Assembly: GCF_035961655.1 (NCBI RefSeq)
Contig: NZ_CP108393.1
Span: 3,827,501-3,891,500, forward strand
DNA: 64,000 nucleotides
DNA from: Streptomyces sp. NBC_01317
GTDB lineage: Bacteria > Actinomycetota > Actinomycetes > Streptomycetales > Streptomycetaceae
Reading direction: 5' to 3'
The notes beneath the pieces are model-generated. The model was not told where the DNA came from and ran no database searches. It worked only from the letters and a program-made list of their open reading frames with translations. Below are positions 1 through 8,597 of the stretch, one piece after another. A program made the translations under genes and the position numbers. Each line of letters begins with the position of its first letter. The stretch's first letter is position 1.

Positions 1-66
1 ACCGTCGCTCAGCGTGACATTAGCGCGTGCCCGTGTTCCAAGGCCAACAGAGTGTGATGGATGTGC

Positions 67-744
67 TTACGACCTCGCCGGCCGTGCCCCCAGGCCCAGC
101 GGTCCGCCGATCTCCTCCGCCATCACCCGGCCCGCCTCCTCCGCCAGCGCGTCCTCCGCGTCCTCGCTCAGATCCTGGTCCGTGTCCAGGCCGTCCAGGG
201 CCGGGAGTGGCTGGTCCAGACGGACGTGGGCGACCAGGGAGTGGAGGGCGCGGAGGGTGGCCGAGGCGGTGGAGCCCCAGTTCGAGAAGTACGAGAACTG
301 CCACCACCACATCGCCTCGGTCGTCCGCCCCGCGCGGTAGTGCGCCAGGCCGTGGCGCAGGTCCGCCACCACCCCCGCGATGTCGTCCGAGATCCGCGCC
401 GCGACCGGCGCCTTCCTCGGTTCGTACGGGTCGAAGACCTCCGAGTAGACGTCGATCGGCTCCAGGAGTACGGCGAACCGCTCGCGCAGGTCGTCCGTGT
501 CCGGCTCCGGGCCGAGGTCCGGCTCGTACCGCTCGTCGGGGAGGATGTCCTCGTGCGCCCCGAGCCGGCCGCCCGCCAGCAGGAGCTGGGAGAATTCCAG
601 CAGCAGGAACGGTACGGCGCTGTCCGGCTCGTCGCCCTTGGCGACCTCCGTGACCGCGACGATGAAACTCTCGATCTGGTCGGCGATCTGGACCGCGAAA
701 TCGTCCGGATCCTGATGAACCGCGTGCAGCGTTGCGTCAGACAT
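67..744 (-). CDS. DUF5063 domain-containing protein
   Basis: A soluble acidic protein of about 225 residues that I assign to the DUF5063 family, whose function is unknown. The reading frame is open further upstream, but I place the start at the ATG at 744. It follows a GGGGAG ribosome site and gives an N-terminus beginning MSDATLHAV. This start overlaps the recR stop codon by a few bases, so translation is probably coupled to recR. The C-terminal half has a Trp-rich stretch ([16 protein letters not shown]) typical of the family. In Streptomyces this gene regularly follows recR, which supports the call. No signal peptide or membrane segment is visible. Confidence 0.8.
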   Translation of the reverse strand: MSDATLHAVHQDPDDFAVQIADQIESFIVAVTEVAKGDEPDSAVPFLLLEFSQLLLAGGRLGAHEDILPDERYEPDLGPEPDTDDLRERFAVLLEPIDVYSEVFDPYEPRKAPVAARISDDIAGVVADLRHGLAHYRAGRTTEAMWWWQFSYFSNWGSTASATLRALHSLVAHVRLDQPLPALDGLDTDQDLSEDAEDALAEEAGRVMAEEIGGPLGLGARPARS

Positions 745-1336
745 CGAGAAGTCGTCTCCCCTCGAAGGCACGCCCGAGCGTGACCTCGTCGGCATATTCG
801 AGGTCGCCCCCCACGGGGAGACCGCTGGCCAGGCGTGTGACCCGCAGGCCCATCGGTTTGATCATGCGGGCGAGGTACGTCGCCGTCGCCTCGCCTTCCA
901 GATTCGGGTCCGTCGCCAGGATCAGCTCCGTGACCGTGCCGTCGGCGAGGCGGGTGAGCAGCTCGCGGATCCGCAGATCGTCCGGGCCCACGCCCTCGAT
1001 CGGGCTGATCGCCCCGCCGAGGACGTGATATTTCCCGCGGAACTCGCGCGTACGCTCCACCGCGACGACGTCCTTGGGCTCCTCCACCACACAGATCACC
1101 GTCACGTCCCGGCGGACGTCACGGCAGATCCCGCACAGCTCCTCCTGCGCGACATTGCCGCACACCGCGCAGAACCTGACCTTGTCCTTGACCTCAAGAA
1201 GGGCGTGGGCGAGGCGGCGGACGTCGGTCTGCTCGGCCTGGAGGATGTGGAAGGCGATCCGTTGCGCACTCTTGGGGCCGACGCCGGGCAGCCTGCCCAG
1301 TTCGTCGATGAGGCCCTGAACCACGCCTTCGTACAA
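737..1336 (-). CDS. recR: recombination mediator protein RecR
   Basis: RecR works with RecO (and RecF) to load RecA on SSB-coated single-stranded gaps during recombinational repair. The 199-residue length is normal for the family. Visible features in order are an N-terminal helix-hairpin-helix ([20 protein letters not shown]), a C4 zinc finger from about residue 57 (CAVCGN ... CGICRD), and a TOPRIM domain with VVEEPKD and [12 protein letters not shown]. It lies downstream of ybaB and upstream of DUF5063 on the same strand, the usual bacterial ybaB-recR pairing. It probably shares a transcript with both. Confidence 0.96.
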   Translation of the reverse strand: MYEGVVQGLIDELGRLPGVGPKSAQRIAFHILQAEQTDVRRLAHALLEVKDKVRFCAVCGNVAQEELCGICRDVRRDVTVICVVEEPKDVVAVERTREFRGKYHVLGGAISPIEGVGPDDLRIRELLTRLADGTVTELILATDPNLEGEATATYLARMIKPMGLRVTRLASGLPVGGDLEYADEVTLGRAFEGRRLLDV

Positions 1337-1421
1337 CGGATTGCCTTTCCTGGTGCCGCGTCTGCGCTCGGTGCTGTGCTGTTTCGGTTTGTACGTACCG
1401 TAGTTGGTGCCCCTGTGCCTT

Positions 1422-1463
1422 TAGAAGGGCAGGCCCGGCATCTAGAAGGGCAGGCCCGGCATC
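1422..1463 (-). repeat. perfect 21-bp tandem duplication across the ybaB stop codon
   Basis: Two identical 21-bp units lie at 1422-1442 and 1443-1463. On the minus strand the unit encodes M-P-G-L-P-F-stop. The first copy ends the ybaB gene with TAG and the second copy follows immediately in frame and ends with TAA. Readthrough of TAG would append a second MPGLPF. Confidence 0.9.
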
Positions 1464-1783
1464 CCGCCCAGGCCCTGCGCCAGCGGGCCCAGCTTCTGCT
1501 GCTGGAGCTGGTGCGCGTTCTCGTTCGCGGCGTGCACCGCGGCGACGACAAGGTCCGCGAGCGTCTCCGTGTCGTCCGGGTCCACGGCCTTCGGGTCGAT
1601 GACGAGGGCGCGCAGCTCACCGGAGCCGTTGACCGTGGCCTTCACGAGGCCACCGCCCGCCTGCCCGTCGACCTCGGTCGCCGCGAGCTCTTCCTGTGCC
1701 TGTGCCAGCTCCTGCTGCATCTTCTGGGCCTGCTGGAGGAGCTGCTGCATGTTCGGCTGACCACCACCGGGAATCACGGTCAC
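1442..1783 (-). CDS. YbaB/EbfC family nucleoid-associated protein
   Basis: A small DNA-binding nucleoid protein of 113 residues. Members of this family form tweezer-like dimers that coat DNA. The N-terminus is a Gln-rich helix ([19 protein letters not shown]) followed by the conserved segment [19 protein letters not shown]. The C-terminus is MPGLPF. It sits about 105 bp upstream of recR on the same strand, the classical arrangement. The last seven codons including the stop are exactly duplicated just downstream, as described in the repeat entry at 1422-1463. Confidence 0.93.
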   Translation of the reverse strand: MTVIPGGGQPNMQQLLQQAQKMQQELAQAQEELAATEVDGQAGGGLVKATVNGSGELRALVIDPKAVDPDDTETLADLVVAAVHAANENAHQLQQQKLGPLAQGLGGMPGLPF

Positions 1784-2127
1784 TCCTGCGCGTTTCGACG
1801 ACGTTTTATCCGTAAGGCGAGCCTACGTGGTCCCCGAGCAGCGCGCCCTACCCCACAGGGACCAACTCTTTCGAGTGAGTGCCCCGGGCTCCTCTACCTG
1901 ATCAACACGCCCGTGCGGGCCGAAACCCCCCGGATTTCGAGCCTCCGGCCCACCATTCGGCGGTAGGAAGTGCATGCGCGTCCACACCCGTCGTCACAGC
2001 GTCACACATTGTCACGAAGCGTCACGCGAGCAAGCGCATCCGTTGATCCGCGATCCGTAGTCCGTAGTCCGCTATCCGTAATCCGTAATCCGTAATCCGT
2101 CACAGCAGACCGCAGAGGAGTGCCCCG
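1784..2127. promoter_or_regulatory. divergent intergenic region with phased GTCAC motifs and heptamer repeats
   Basis: This is the 344-bp gap between the divergent ybaB and SLATT genes and should hold both promoters. Four GTCAC motifs occur at 1993, 2001, 2011 and 2021, the last three exactly 10 bp apart. They are followed by eight tandem 7-bp units of the form (a/g)atccgt at 2045-2100, ending 27 bases before the GTG start of the SLATT gene. I see no RNA gene here. The repeats may be operator iterons or slippage-prone DNA; neither is shown. Confidence 0.6.
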
Positions 2128-3042
2128 GTGAGCCAGCCGGAGATGCAGCCCGGAGGCCCCGCCCGGGAGGAGGACCCCTCGGACCACTCGTACCCGTCGA
2201 ACCGCCCAGACCCTTCGAACCGGCCCGACCCTTCGAACCGGCCCGACCGGCCCGACCCGCCCGATCACCCCGCGGACGCGCCGGGCCGGCCGGACCCGGG
2301 CCGGCCCGATCCCGCGGACGCGCATGACCTCCCGCCCGAGAGCGGAAGCGCCACGTCCGGCCCGCCCGTCGGCGACCTGACCGGCGGCCCCTTCCCGCTC
2401 GGGGACTGGGGCGAGCCGGCGGAGCGGCTGGACGAGCTGTACCGGTGGGCCGAGACCGGGGCGCTGCGTACGGCCGCCTGGTACCTCGCCGACCGGGTAC
2501 GGAAACGGCGCGCCGCTCGCGTCCTGCGCACCGCCACGGCGTTCGGGGTGGTCGCGGGTACGTCCCTGCCGCTGCTGGACCTGACCGGGGCGCTGCCCGG
2601 GGCCGCGGGCTGGGGGTACGTCTCGCTCCTGCTGGGCGCGGCCTGCGTGGGCTGCGACCGGTACTTCGGCTTCACGTCCGGGTGGATGCGGTCGGTCGCG
2701 ACGGCCCAGGCGGTGCAGCGCCGGCTCCAGACGTTCCAGTTCGACTGGGCGTCGGAGAGCGTACGGGAGGTGCTGGGCCCGGCCGAGGGCACCGCGAGCG
2801 AGGCGGCGGAGCGGTGCCTGAACGTGTTGCGGCGCTTCTCCGAGGACGTGACGGAGTTAGTTCGGTCGGAGACGGCGGACTGGATGGTGGAGTTCCGGTC
2901 GGGGCCCGCCCCGCTCGTCATGCAGTCCCTGGGGGGCGGTGGCGGGCGGCAGGACACGGGGCCGGGACCGGGGCGTTTCCCGCTGCCCCCGGGCACCCGC
3001 CCCAACATGCCGCGCCAGCGGCCACCGGAGTCGCCCCGGTGA
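2128..3042 (+). CDS. SLATT-domain membrane protein
   Basis: A 304-residue protein with a disordered Pro/Asp/Arg-rich N-terminus (about 95 residues, including three DPSNRP repeats) followed by a SLATT-like domain. That domain has an amphipathic helical stretch (ERLDELYRWAETGALRTAAW), then two transmembrane helices at about residues 132-150 and 158-175, then a long cytosolic helix. SLATT proteins are predicted pore-forming 2TM modules, often effectors in nucleotide-signalling conflict systems. Here no CD-NTase or SLOG partner is adjacent, so a housekeeping role is equally possible. The GTG start is set by AGAGGAG eight to nine bases upstream. The family call is from recognition of the 2TM-plus-helix pattern. 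Confidence 0.7.
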   Translation: MSQPEMQPGGPAREEDPSDHSYPSNRPDPSNRPDPSNRPDRPDPPDHPADAPGRPDPGRPDPADAHDLPPESGSATSGPPVGDLTGGPFPLGDWGEPAERLDELYRWAETGALRTAAWYLADRVRKRRAARVLRTATAFGVVAGTSLPLLDLTGALPGAAGWGYVSLLLGAACVGCDRYFGFTSGWMRSVATAQAVQRRLQTFQFDWASESVREVLGPAEGTASEAAERCLNVLRRFSEDVTELVRSETADWMVEFRSGPAPLVMQSLGGGGGRQDTGPGPGRFPLPPGTRPNMPRQRPPESPR

Positions 3043-3056
3043 GGTGAGCGCGAGGA

Positions 3057-3152
3057 GGCCGGGGCGCGAGGGGGCCGGGGCGGGAGGGGGCCGGGGCGGG
3101 AGGGGGCCGGGGCGGGAGGGAGCCGGGGCGGGAGGGGGCCGGGGCGGGTGCC
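3057..3152. repeat. G-rich 16-bp minisatellite, six copies
   Basis: Six tandem copies of ggccggggcgggaggg lie at 3057, 3073, 3089, 3105, 3121 and 3137; the first, fifth and sixth carry base changes. The array sits between the 3' ends of two convergent genes. The plus strand has several runs of four or more G and could form G-quadruplexes, which might pause or end transcription. Confidence 0.9.
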
Positions 3153-3193
3153 GGCGCGCTCGTCCGACCCCCGCCCCGGCACCCCGGTCGCCG

Positions 3194-3964
3194 TCAGCTG
3201 AAGATGATCATGGAGCCTTGCGCCAGACTCCTCGTGGCCGCCGCGTGCAGCCCCAGCCAGACGTGACGCTCCCTGGCGAACGGACTGTCGTCGTACGGAA
3301 TCGGGTTCGCCGGCTCCTCCAAGGAGGTCGGCCGGTCCGGCGGGGTCGGGGGAGACGGCGGGTTGGCCGCGTCGATACCGATCGACGCGGCGACGAATTC
3401 GAGCTCCCGCAGCAGACCGTGCGTGGAGCCCAGCGGGCCACCGCCCGCGAGGAGTTCCTCGTTCGACAGGGGTACGGCGAAGTCCACCGGGACGTACGCG
3501 CCCGCGTGGTCGTAGTGCCAGACCAGGTGCGACTGCTGGGCCGTCGACTCGAACATCTCCAGCAACTGTTCGTAGTCACCGCCCAGTTCACCGACCGGCG
3601 TGATCGCCAGGCCGCACACCTGGAGCAGGTACACACGCCGCAGGAAGTGCAGCGCGTCGTAGTCGAAACCGGCGACGGGGGCGACGTCCCCCGAGAGGCC
3701 CGGCATATAGGCGAAAACGGGGACGGCGGGGAGTCCGGCGTCGCCGAGCGCCTTGTCGTAGACGGCGATCTCATCGGCGAAAGGGTTGTCGGGGCTGTGG
3801 CACAGCACATCGACGAGGGGGACCAACCACAGGTCACAGGCCAAGGGAGGCTCGCTCTCCAACGAGTTCGTACGCGTGCGCGCGATGGTCACGATGGTCG
3901 GGACAGCGTAGTGCGGCGGGCACGTTCCGCGAAGGGTGCCGGTCGACCGGCCTTGCTCTCTCAC
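3194..3964 (-). CDS. conserved hypothetical protein
   Basis: I do not recognise a named domain. The reliable part starts around the segment DLWLVPLVDVLCHSP and runs about 210 residues. It is acidic and soluble with no signal peptide or obvious transmembrane helix. Codon use is typical coding for this genome, so it is a real gene. The start is uncertain: the open frame begins at 3964, but the first 40 residues look like untranslated leader, and an internal GTG or TTG may be used. It is convergent with the SLATT gene and lies downstream of the glycosyltransferase gene on the same strand. Confidence 0.6.
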   Translation of the reverse strand: MREQGRSTGTLRGTCPPHYAVPTIVTIARTRTNSLESEPPLACDLWLVPLVDVLCHSPDNPFADEIAVYDKALGDAGLPAVPVFAYMPGLSGDVAPVAGFDYDALHFLRRVYLLQVCGLAITPVGELGGDYEQLLEMFESTAQQSHLVWHYDHAGAYVPVDFAVPLSNEELLAGGGPLGSTHGLLRELEFVAASIGIDAANPPSPPTPPDRPTSLEEPANPIPYDDSPFARERHVWLGLHAAATRSLAQGSMIIFS

Positions 3965-4003
3965 TATGCGTCACCCGTCCCAGGAAGCCGTCCAGGCGAC
4001 GCC

Positions 4004-6664
4004 TCAGGACCCCGCGCCCGTCGGCGGCAGATCCCAGATCCACACGCCGTCCACCCGCCTCCCCGGCTCCCCCAGCAGCTTCTCCACCGTCTCGTACAGC
4101 GCCGCGTCGTTCGGCTGCGGCGCCAGCACCACCACCCCCGCCTTCCAGAACGCGAGGTCGAACCGCGCCTGGGCCTGCTGACCGGGCCCGATGGGCGGCA
4201 CCTGGCCGGTGTTACGGACCTCACGCAGCCAGTTCGAGGTGAAGCGCGGGGAGGCCCCGTAGATCCCCATCCGGTCGGTTCCCCAGGGCCCGTTGAAATA
4301 CCCGCCCGGCACGGAGAAGCCGAGCCCGGACGCCGACTGCCAGTGCAGCGCCTCCGCCTCCCCGGAATCCGGCAGCGGTACGGGCACCACGGACTCGCCC
4401 GGGGAGACGTACGAGCGGTACGTGCCGTCCGCGATGAACGCCGGGACGTCCGGGCGCTCCCGTACCGGCATCGGCGTCGGCACGATCGGGATCAGCGCCG
4501 CCGCCAGTGCCATGAGGCCGACGAGCCGCTCCGTACGCCGGGGGACGGCCTCCACGTCCCCCAGCCGGTCCGCCGCCAGCGCCAGCAGCGCGCCCAGCGC
4601 CGGGGCGCAGATCATCGCCACCCTCGACTCGATGACCGACTCGAAGAGCGGCTGGTGGGCGAGGACCCGCCAGGGGCCGGTCAGCACGACGTCCGTGAAG
4701 GGGATCCGTACCTTCGGCCCCAGCGAGAGCAGGGCGGCGACCACCGCCGTGAAGGCCAGGGCCCGCACCACGGCCAGCCGCCACAGCCACACCCCCAGTC
4801 CCACGGACAGGGCGATCAACGGCCATCCGTAGAAGGCGTTCTGCTCGGTACGGTTCATGGCCAGCGGGTCCGCCGCCGCCTCGGTGCCGAAGAGCGCGCG
4901 GCCGGAGAAGTGGAGGAAGGAGAGCGGGCTGTTGCCGGCGTTGTCGCCGTGCAGCACGCTGTGATAGCTCTGCGGGCCGAAGAACTGCCAGTACAGCGGG
5001 AACGCGAGCAGCGGCAGACAGACCTGGAGCGCGTACCCGAGCCCCCGCAGCAGGGGGCGGATCGACGCCTTCGCGACGTCGCGGCGCTGGAAGGCGTACG
5101 CCAGCGCGAAGAGCAGCATGCCCATGACGGCGAGCAGCAGCGGTTCCTCGCCGAGGAAGATCTGGTACGTCATGAAGAGGCCGAGGAGCACGCCGTCCCG
5201 GGCGACGCGGTTCGGGGCCGGGCCGTCAGGGTCGCTCCCGCCGCCCGCGCCCGCCTCGCACAGCCTCAGCGCCCGGTCGATGATCACCGGAATCATGAAC
5301 AGCACAAGGAAGTTGGGGTGCGCGTTCGCGTGGGACATCATCGGCGGCGCGAACGCGGCCAGCGCCGCGCCGAGCGCGGCGGCCCGGCGGTCGCGTACCA
5401 GCCGGCGCGCGAACAGCCAGTACCAGGCCGTCGCCGTCGCCGCCAGCCCGAAGGTCAGGACGATGGCCCAGGTGACGGTCGGCCCGAAGGCGAGCGTGAC
5501 AGGTGTGAGGGGGACGGAGAGGCCGAGCATGACGGTGTTCGCCATGAGGTTCACGCCGTCGGGGAAGTTCTGGAAGGTGGTGAAGAGGGGGTTGTGGAGG
5601 TGCCGCACGTTGTCGGCGGTGACCGCGAAGAACCACTCCCACTGGTTCTGGTCCGACCCCGAGTCGGCGAGGTAGGAGTGGTCGAGATCGTTCCAGAGGC
5701 CCTTGTAGAGGACGAGCGCGGCGAGGACGAAGAGGACGGTCACCGTCAGGTCCACCGGCCGCAGACCGGGGGCCCGGCGCGCCCAGCGCGCGGAACGCGA
5801 CCGGCCCGCCTTGAGGCGTACCAGCTCCAGCAGCACCCGGCCGTAGTCCAACGGCCTTACCTTGGAGCCCGGTTGGTGCGCCCAGCGCACCGGGACCTCC
5901 GTCACCGGCCAGCCCGCGCGCCGGAAGTACCGCAGTATCTCGACGTCGATGCCCCAGCCGTCCAGCCGGGAGGCGGCGAACGCGGCGCGCGCCTGGTCAC
6001 CGTCGAACAGCTTGAAGCCGCACTGGGTGTCGGCTATGCCGTCGACCGCGACGGCCTGTATGAGCCGGTTGCCGAGCCGGCCCAGCCACTCGCGCAGCGC
6101 CCACTGGCGCACTTCGATCCGGGCGTCGGGGTGGGCACGCGAGCCGATGGCGGCGCCGGGGCCGTCGTCCGTGGACTGCTCGCCGGGCTGCTCGGTCTCC
6201 CGCTTGCCGTCGCCCGTGTGCTGCTCGTCGAGCTGCTTGTCGAGCTGGTCCAGCTCCTCGATCGGCGTCGCGAGGTCCGCGTCGGTGAGCAGGACACGCC
6301 GGCCGTACGAGGCCAGTACTCCGAGGCGCAGCGCGTGGCCCTTGCCGTGGTTGCCGGGGCCGCGTACCACCCGTACGCGCGGTTCCTCGGCGGCCACGGC
6401 CTCGGCGACCGCGACCGTACCGTCCGACGAGCCGTCGTCCACGACGATCAGTTCCCACTCGCCCCAGCGGCCCGGATCGGCGCCCAGATGGGCGCGGACG
6501 GCGTCGAGGGTGGGGCGCAGGCGCGCCTCCTCGTTGTAGGCGGGGACGACCACGGAGAGGGCGACGGTCCGCTGAACGGTCTCCGCGTCCGGCCCGTCCC
6601 GCCCCTCCGGCGCCCCCGGAACACCCCCGCTCACCCGCGCGTACTTTCCAGTCGGTCCGCCCAT
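4004..6664 (-). CDS. family 2 glycosyltransferase fused to a polytopic membrane domain
   Basis: An 886-residue bifunctional-looking protein. Residues 30-290 are a GT2 domain of the dolichyl/polyprenyl-phosphate glucosyltransferase kind: SVVVPAYNEEARL, ELIVVDDGSSDGT and LLTDADLATPIEEL with a catalytic Asp-x-Asp. The rest has about ten to twelve hydrophobic helices and resembles YfhO-like or GT-C membrane glycosyltransferases, ending in a soluble extracytoplasmic tail. The plausible role is to make a polyprenyl-linked sugar and transfer it outside the membrane; the acceptor is unknown. A roughly 30-residue hydrophilic insertion (KQLDEQHTGDGKRETEQ and onward) interrupts the GT2 domain after the DAD motif. 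The 5' end overlaps the GntR gene by 34 bp, so co-transcription is likely. Confidence 0.85.
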   Translation of the reverse strand: MGGPTGKYARVSGGVPGAPEGRDGPDAETVQRTVALSVVVPAYNEEARLRPTLDAVRAHLGADPGRWGEWELIVVDDGSSDGTVAVAEAVAAEEPRVRVVRGPGNHGKGHALRLGVLASYGRRVLLTDADLATPIEELDQLDKQLDEQHTGDGKRETEQPGEQSTDDGPGAAIGSRAHPDARIEVRQWALREWLGRLGNRLIQAVAVDGIADTQCGFKLFDGDQARAAFAASRLDGWGIDVEILRYFRRAGWPVTEVPVRWAHQPGSKVRPLDYGRVLLELVRLKAGRSRSARWARRAPGLRPVDLTVTVLFVLAALVLYKGLWNDLDHSYLADSGSDQNQWEWFFAVTADNVRHLHNPLFTTFQNFPDGVNLMANTVMLGLSVPLTPVTLAFGPTVTWAIVLTFGLAATATAWYWLFARRLVRDRRAAALGAALAAFAPPMMSHANAHPNFLVLFMIPVIIDRALRLCEAGAGGGSDPDGPAPNRVARDGVLLGLFMTYQIFLGEEPLLLAVMGMLLFALAYAFQRRDVAKASIRPLLRGLGYALQVCLPLLAFPLYWQFFGPQSYHSVLHGDNAGNSPLSFLHFSGRALFGTEAAADPLAMNRTEQNAFYGWPLIALSVGLGVWLWRLAVVRALAFTAVVAALLSLGPKVRIPFTDVVLTGPWRVLAHQPLFESVIESRVAMICAPALGALLALAADRLGDVEAVPRRTERLVGLMALAAALIPIVPTPMPVRERPDVPAFIADGTYRSYVSPGESVVPVPLPDSGEAEALHWQSASGLGFSVPGGYFNGPWGTDRMGIYGASPRFTSNWLREVRNTGQVPPIGPGQQAQARFDLAFWKAGVVVLAPQPNDAALYETVEKLLGEPGRRVDGVWIWDLPPTGAGS

Positions 6665-7314
6665 CTCAGGGCGTGCTCGTCGTACGCCCCGATCACCGCC
6701 CGTACCGCCCCCGCGTCCCCCAGGGTGAGCGCGTCGACCAGGGGTTCATGTCCGCTCCACAGCCACTTCTCGCCCTCCGCGTCCGCCCGCAGGAACGGTA
6801 CGGAGAACACCCACGCCTGCACCCGCATCCGGTGCAGGAACTCACACACGTAACGGTTGGCGATCAGCCCGCCCAGCTCGCGCCAGAAGCGCAGGTCGTA
6901 CCCGATCAGGATGTCCAGGTCCCCGGCCCTGGCCGCGCGCGCGGCCTCCTCGGCCCTGCGCCGTACGGACACCAGTGACTCGCCGTGCGCCCGGGTCGCC
7001 AGACCCGTGCCGTCGAGCTTGCGGACCACCCCGTCCACGACGAGCGAACGCGCCTCGACCATCCCCCGGAAGTCCTCGACGGTGAACTGGTGGACGTGGA
7101 AACCCCGATGCTGGTCGGAGTCGAGCAGACCCTGCGCGGAGAGGTCGACGAGCGCCTCGCGCACGGGCGTCGCGGAGACTCCGTACTGCTCGGCGATGTG
7201 CTTGACGGTGAATTCCTGTCCCGGCAGCAAACGCCCAGCGAGCACTTCGTCACGCAGCGCGTCCGCGATCTGCTGCCGCAAGGTGCTGCGCGTCACAGCT
7301 CCACTGGCAGGCAT
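6631..7314 (-). CDS. GntR family transcriptional regulator with FCD domain
   Basis: A 227-residue regulator. Residues 8-75 form a winged helix (LRQQIADALRDEVLAGRLLPGQ ... AEQYGVSATPVREALVDLSAQGLL), the GntR signature. Residues 85-220 form the all-helical FCD ligand-binding domain, which usually binds a small carboxylate and a metal. The gene directly precedes and overlaps the glycosyltransferase gene, so it may control that gene or itself. The ligand cannot be read from sequence. Confidence 0.92.
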   Translation of the reverse strand: MPASGAVTRSTLRQQIADALRDEVLAGRLLPGQEFTVKHIAEQYGVSATPVREALVDLSAQGLLDSDQHRGFHVHQFTVEDFRGMVEARSLVVDGVVRKLDGTGLATRAHGESLVSVRRRAEEAARAARAGDLDILIGYDLRFWRELGGLIANRYVCEFLHRMRVQAWVFSVPFLRADAEGEKWLWSGHEPLVDALTLGDAGAVRAVIGAYDEHALRWADRLESTRG

Positions 7315-7392
7315 GGTGGTACGTCCCCTCGTCCGGCTCCCGACACCCTAAGCCAGCGGGCGCGGGACGACGTCACGCCCACGGCCGGCCCC

Positions 7393-8523
7393 TCACGCAC
7401 CCGGCGCCGTGACCCCCGCTTCCGGTGTCGTCCGTACGGCCAGGACCGCGATGTCGTCGTCCAGTTTCCCGTCGCTGTGCCGCAGCAGCGCCCGGTACAG
7501 CTGGTCGAGCAGCGCCCGGGGCGGTACGGACGTCCACTCCCCCGCCCACGCCGCGAGCGGGAAGAACTCCCCGTCGCCGTCCCGCGTCTCGCTGACGCCG
7601 TCGGTGTAGAGGAGCAGTTGGTCACCGGCGACGAAGGGCACCTCCTCCACGTGGTACGCGCCGCCCAGCAGCGTCGCGAGGTTGATGGGCGGTGACGACG
7701 TCCGGGGCGTGAGGGAGCGGACGTGCCCGTCGTGCGTGAGCAGGACCGGCGGATGCCCGCAGCTCAGGATGCGCGCGTGCGTGCCATGCGCGGGGATCTC
7801 GGCGAGGACGGCGGTGGCGAAGAGTTCGGGCGAGTCCGGGGCCGGGACGGTCGCCTCGTACCGGCCGACGGTGGTGTCCAGGCGAAGGGCGAGCCGGCCG
7901 AGGTCCGGCGCGTCGTACGCGGCTTCCCGGAACGAGCCCAGCACGGCCGAGGCCACGCCGACCGCGTCCAGCCCCTTGCCGCGTACGTCCCCGATGATCA
8001 GCCGGACGCCGTAGGCCGTGTCGACCACCGCGTAGAAGTCGCCCCCGACCCTCGCCTGCGGCGCGGCGGCCACGTACAGCGTCTCGATCTCCAGGCATCC
8101 GATGCGCCGGGGGACCGGCCTCAGCAGGACGCGCTGGGTGGTGTCGGCGACGGCGCGGACCTCGGCGAGCGTGTCCTCTCGCTGGAGGCGCAGACGGCTG
8201 GCGTAGGCGGCGGCCAGCGTGACGGCGGCGATGGCACCGGCGGTGTAGAAGGTCCCGTCGTGGTCGGTGAACAGCGCGTACGCGACGACGCCCAGCACGC
8301 ACACCACGCCGAGCCCGAGGGTCGCCGCCACGGACCACAGCGACGCGGCCAGCGCGGGCGCGGCGGGCAGGAGGCGGGTGAAGGGGATTTCGGGGGGCGT
8401 GAGGAACGCCAGGAGACCGAGGACGGCGGTCAGGACCAGGGGCGCCCAGAGCATGGGCTCCCGCCGGCCGTAGCCCGGTCGGCGGGACGGAAACCGACCG
8501 AGCCTTTTCACGTAACGCACCAT
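7393..8523 (-). CDS. membrane-anchored SpoIIE/PP2C-type serine/threonine phosphatase
   Basis: A 376-residue protein with three to four N-terminal transmembrane helices (about residues 24-42, 52-84 and 92-108), a short linker, and a SpoIIE-type PPM phosphatase domain from about 135. Metal-binding acidic motifs are visible: VGGDFYAVV, IIGDVRGKGLDA, LLYTDGVSETRD and DDDIAVLAVR. Such Streptomyces phosphatases dephosphorylate anti-sigma-factor antagonists in partner-switching cascades. No such partner is adjacent, so the target is unknown. It is co-oriented with the aminotransferase and GntR genes but separated from each by about 75 bp. Confidence 0.9.
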   Translation of the reverse strand: MVRYVKRLGRFPSRRPGYGRREPMLWAPLVLTAVLGLLAFLTPPEIPFTRLLPAAPALAASLWSVAATLGLGVVCVLGVVAYALFTDHDGTFYTAGAIAAVTLAAAYASRLRLQREDTLAEVRAVADTTQRVLLRPVPRRIGCLEIETLYVAAAPQARVGGDFYAVVDTAYGVRLIIGDVRGKGLDAVGVASAVLGSFREAAYDAPDLGRLALRLDTTVGRYEATVPAPDSPELFATAVLAEIPAHGTHARILSCGHPPVLLTHDGHVRSLTPRTSSPPINLATLLGGAYHVEEVPFVAGDQLLLYTDGVSETRDGDGEFFPLAAWAGEWTSVPPRALLDQLYRALLRHSDGKLDDDIAVLAVRTTPEAGVTAPGA

Positions 8524-8597
8524 ACCTACATGTTCTGCCCGCCTGACGCTCCCTCAGCGCACGCGGTTCGTTCCTCGCCGCTGCTCCGCGTACTCGT

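Noticed and set aside
2939..6853. A 1304-codon plus-strand open frame
   Set aside because: It is the antisense shadow of the glycosyltransferase and neighbouring genes, Arg/Gly/Asp-rich and without family motifs. High GC removes stops from antisense frames.
8505..8520. Second parS site (ttttcacgtaacgc)
   Set aside because: Only one half matches GTTTCACGTGAAAC; it also lies at the start of the phosphatase coding sequence, so it is likely chance.
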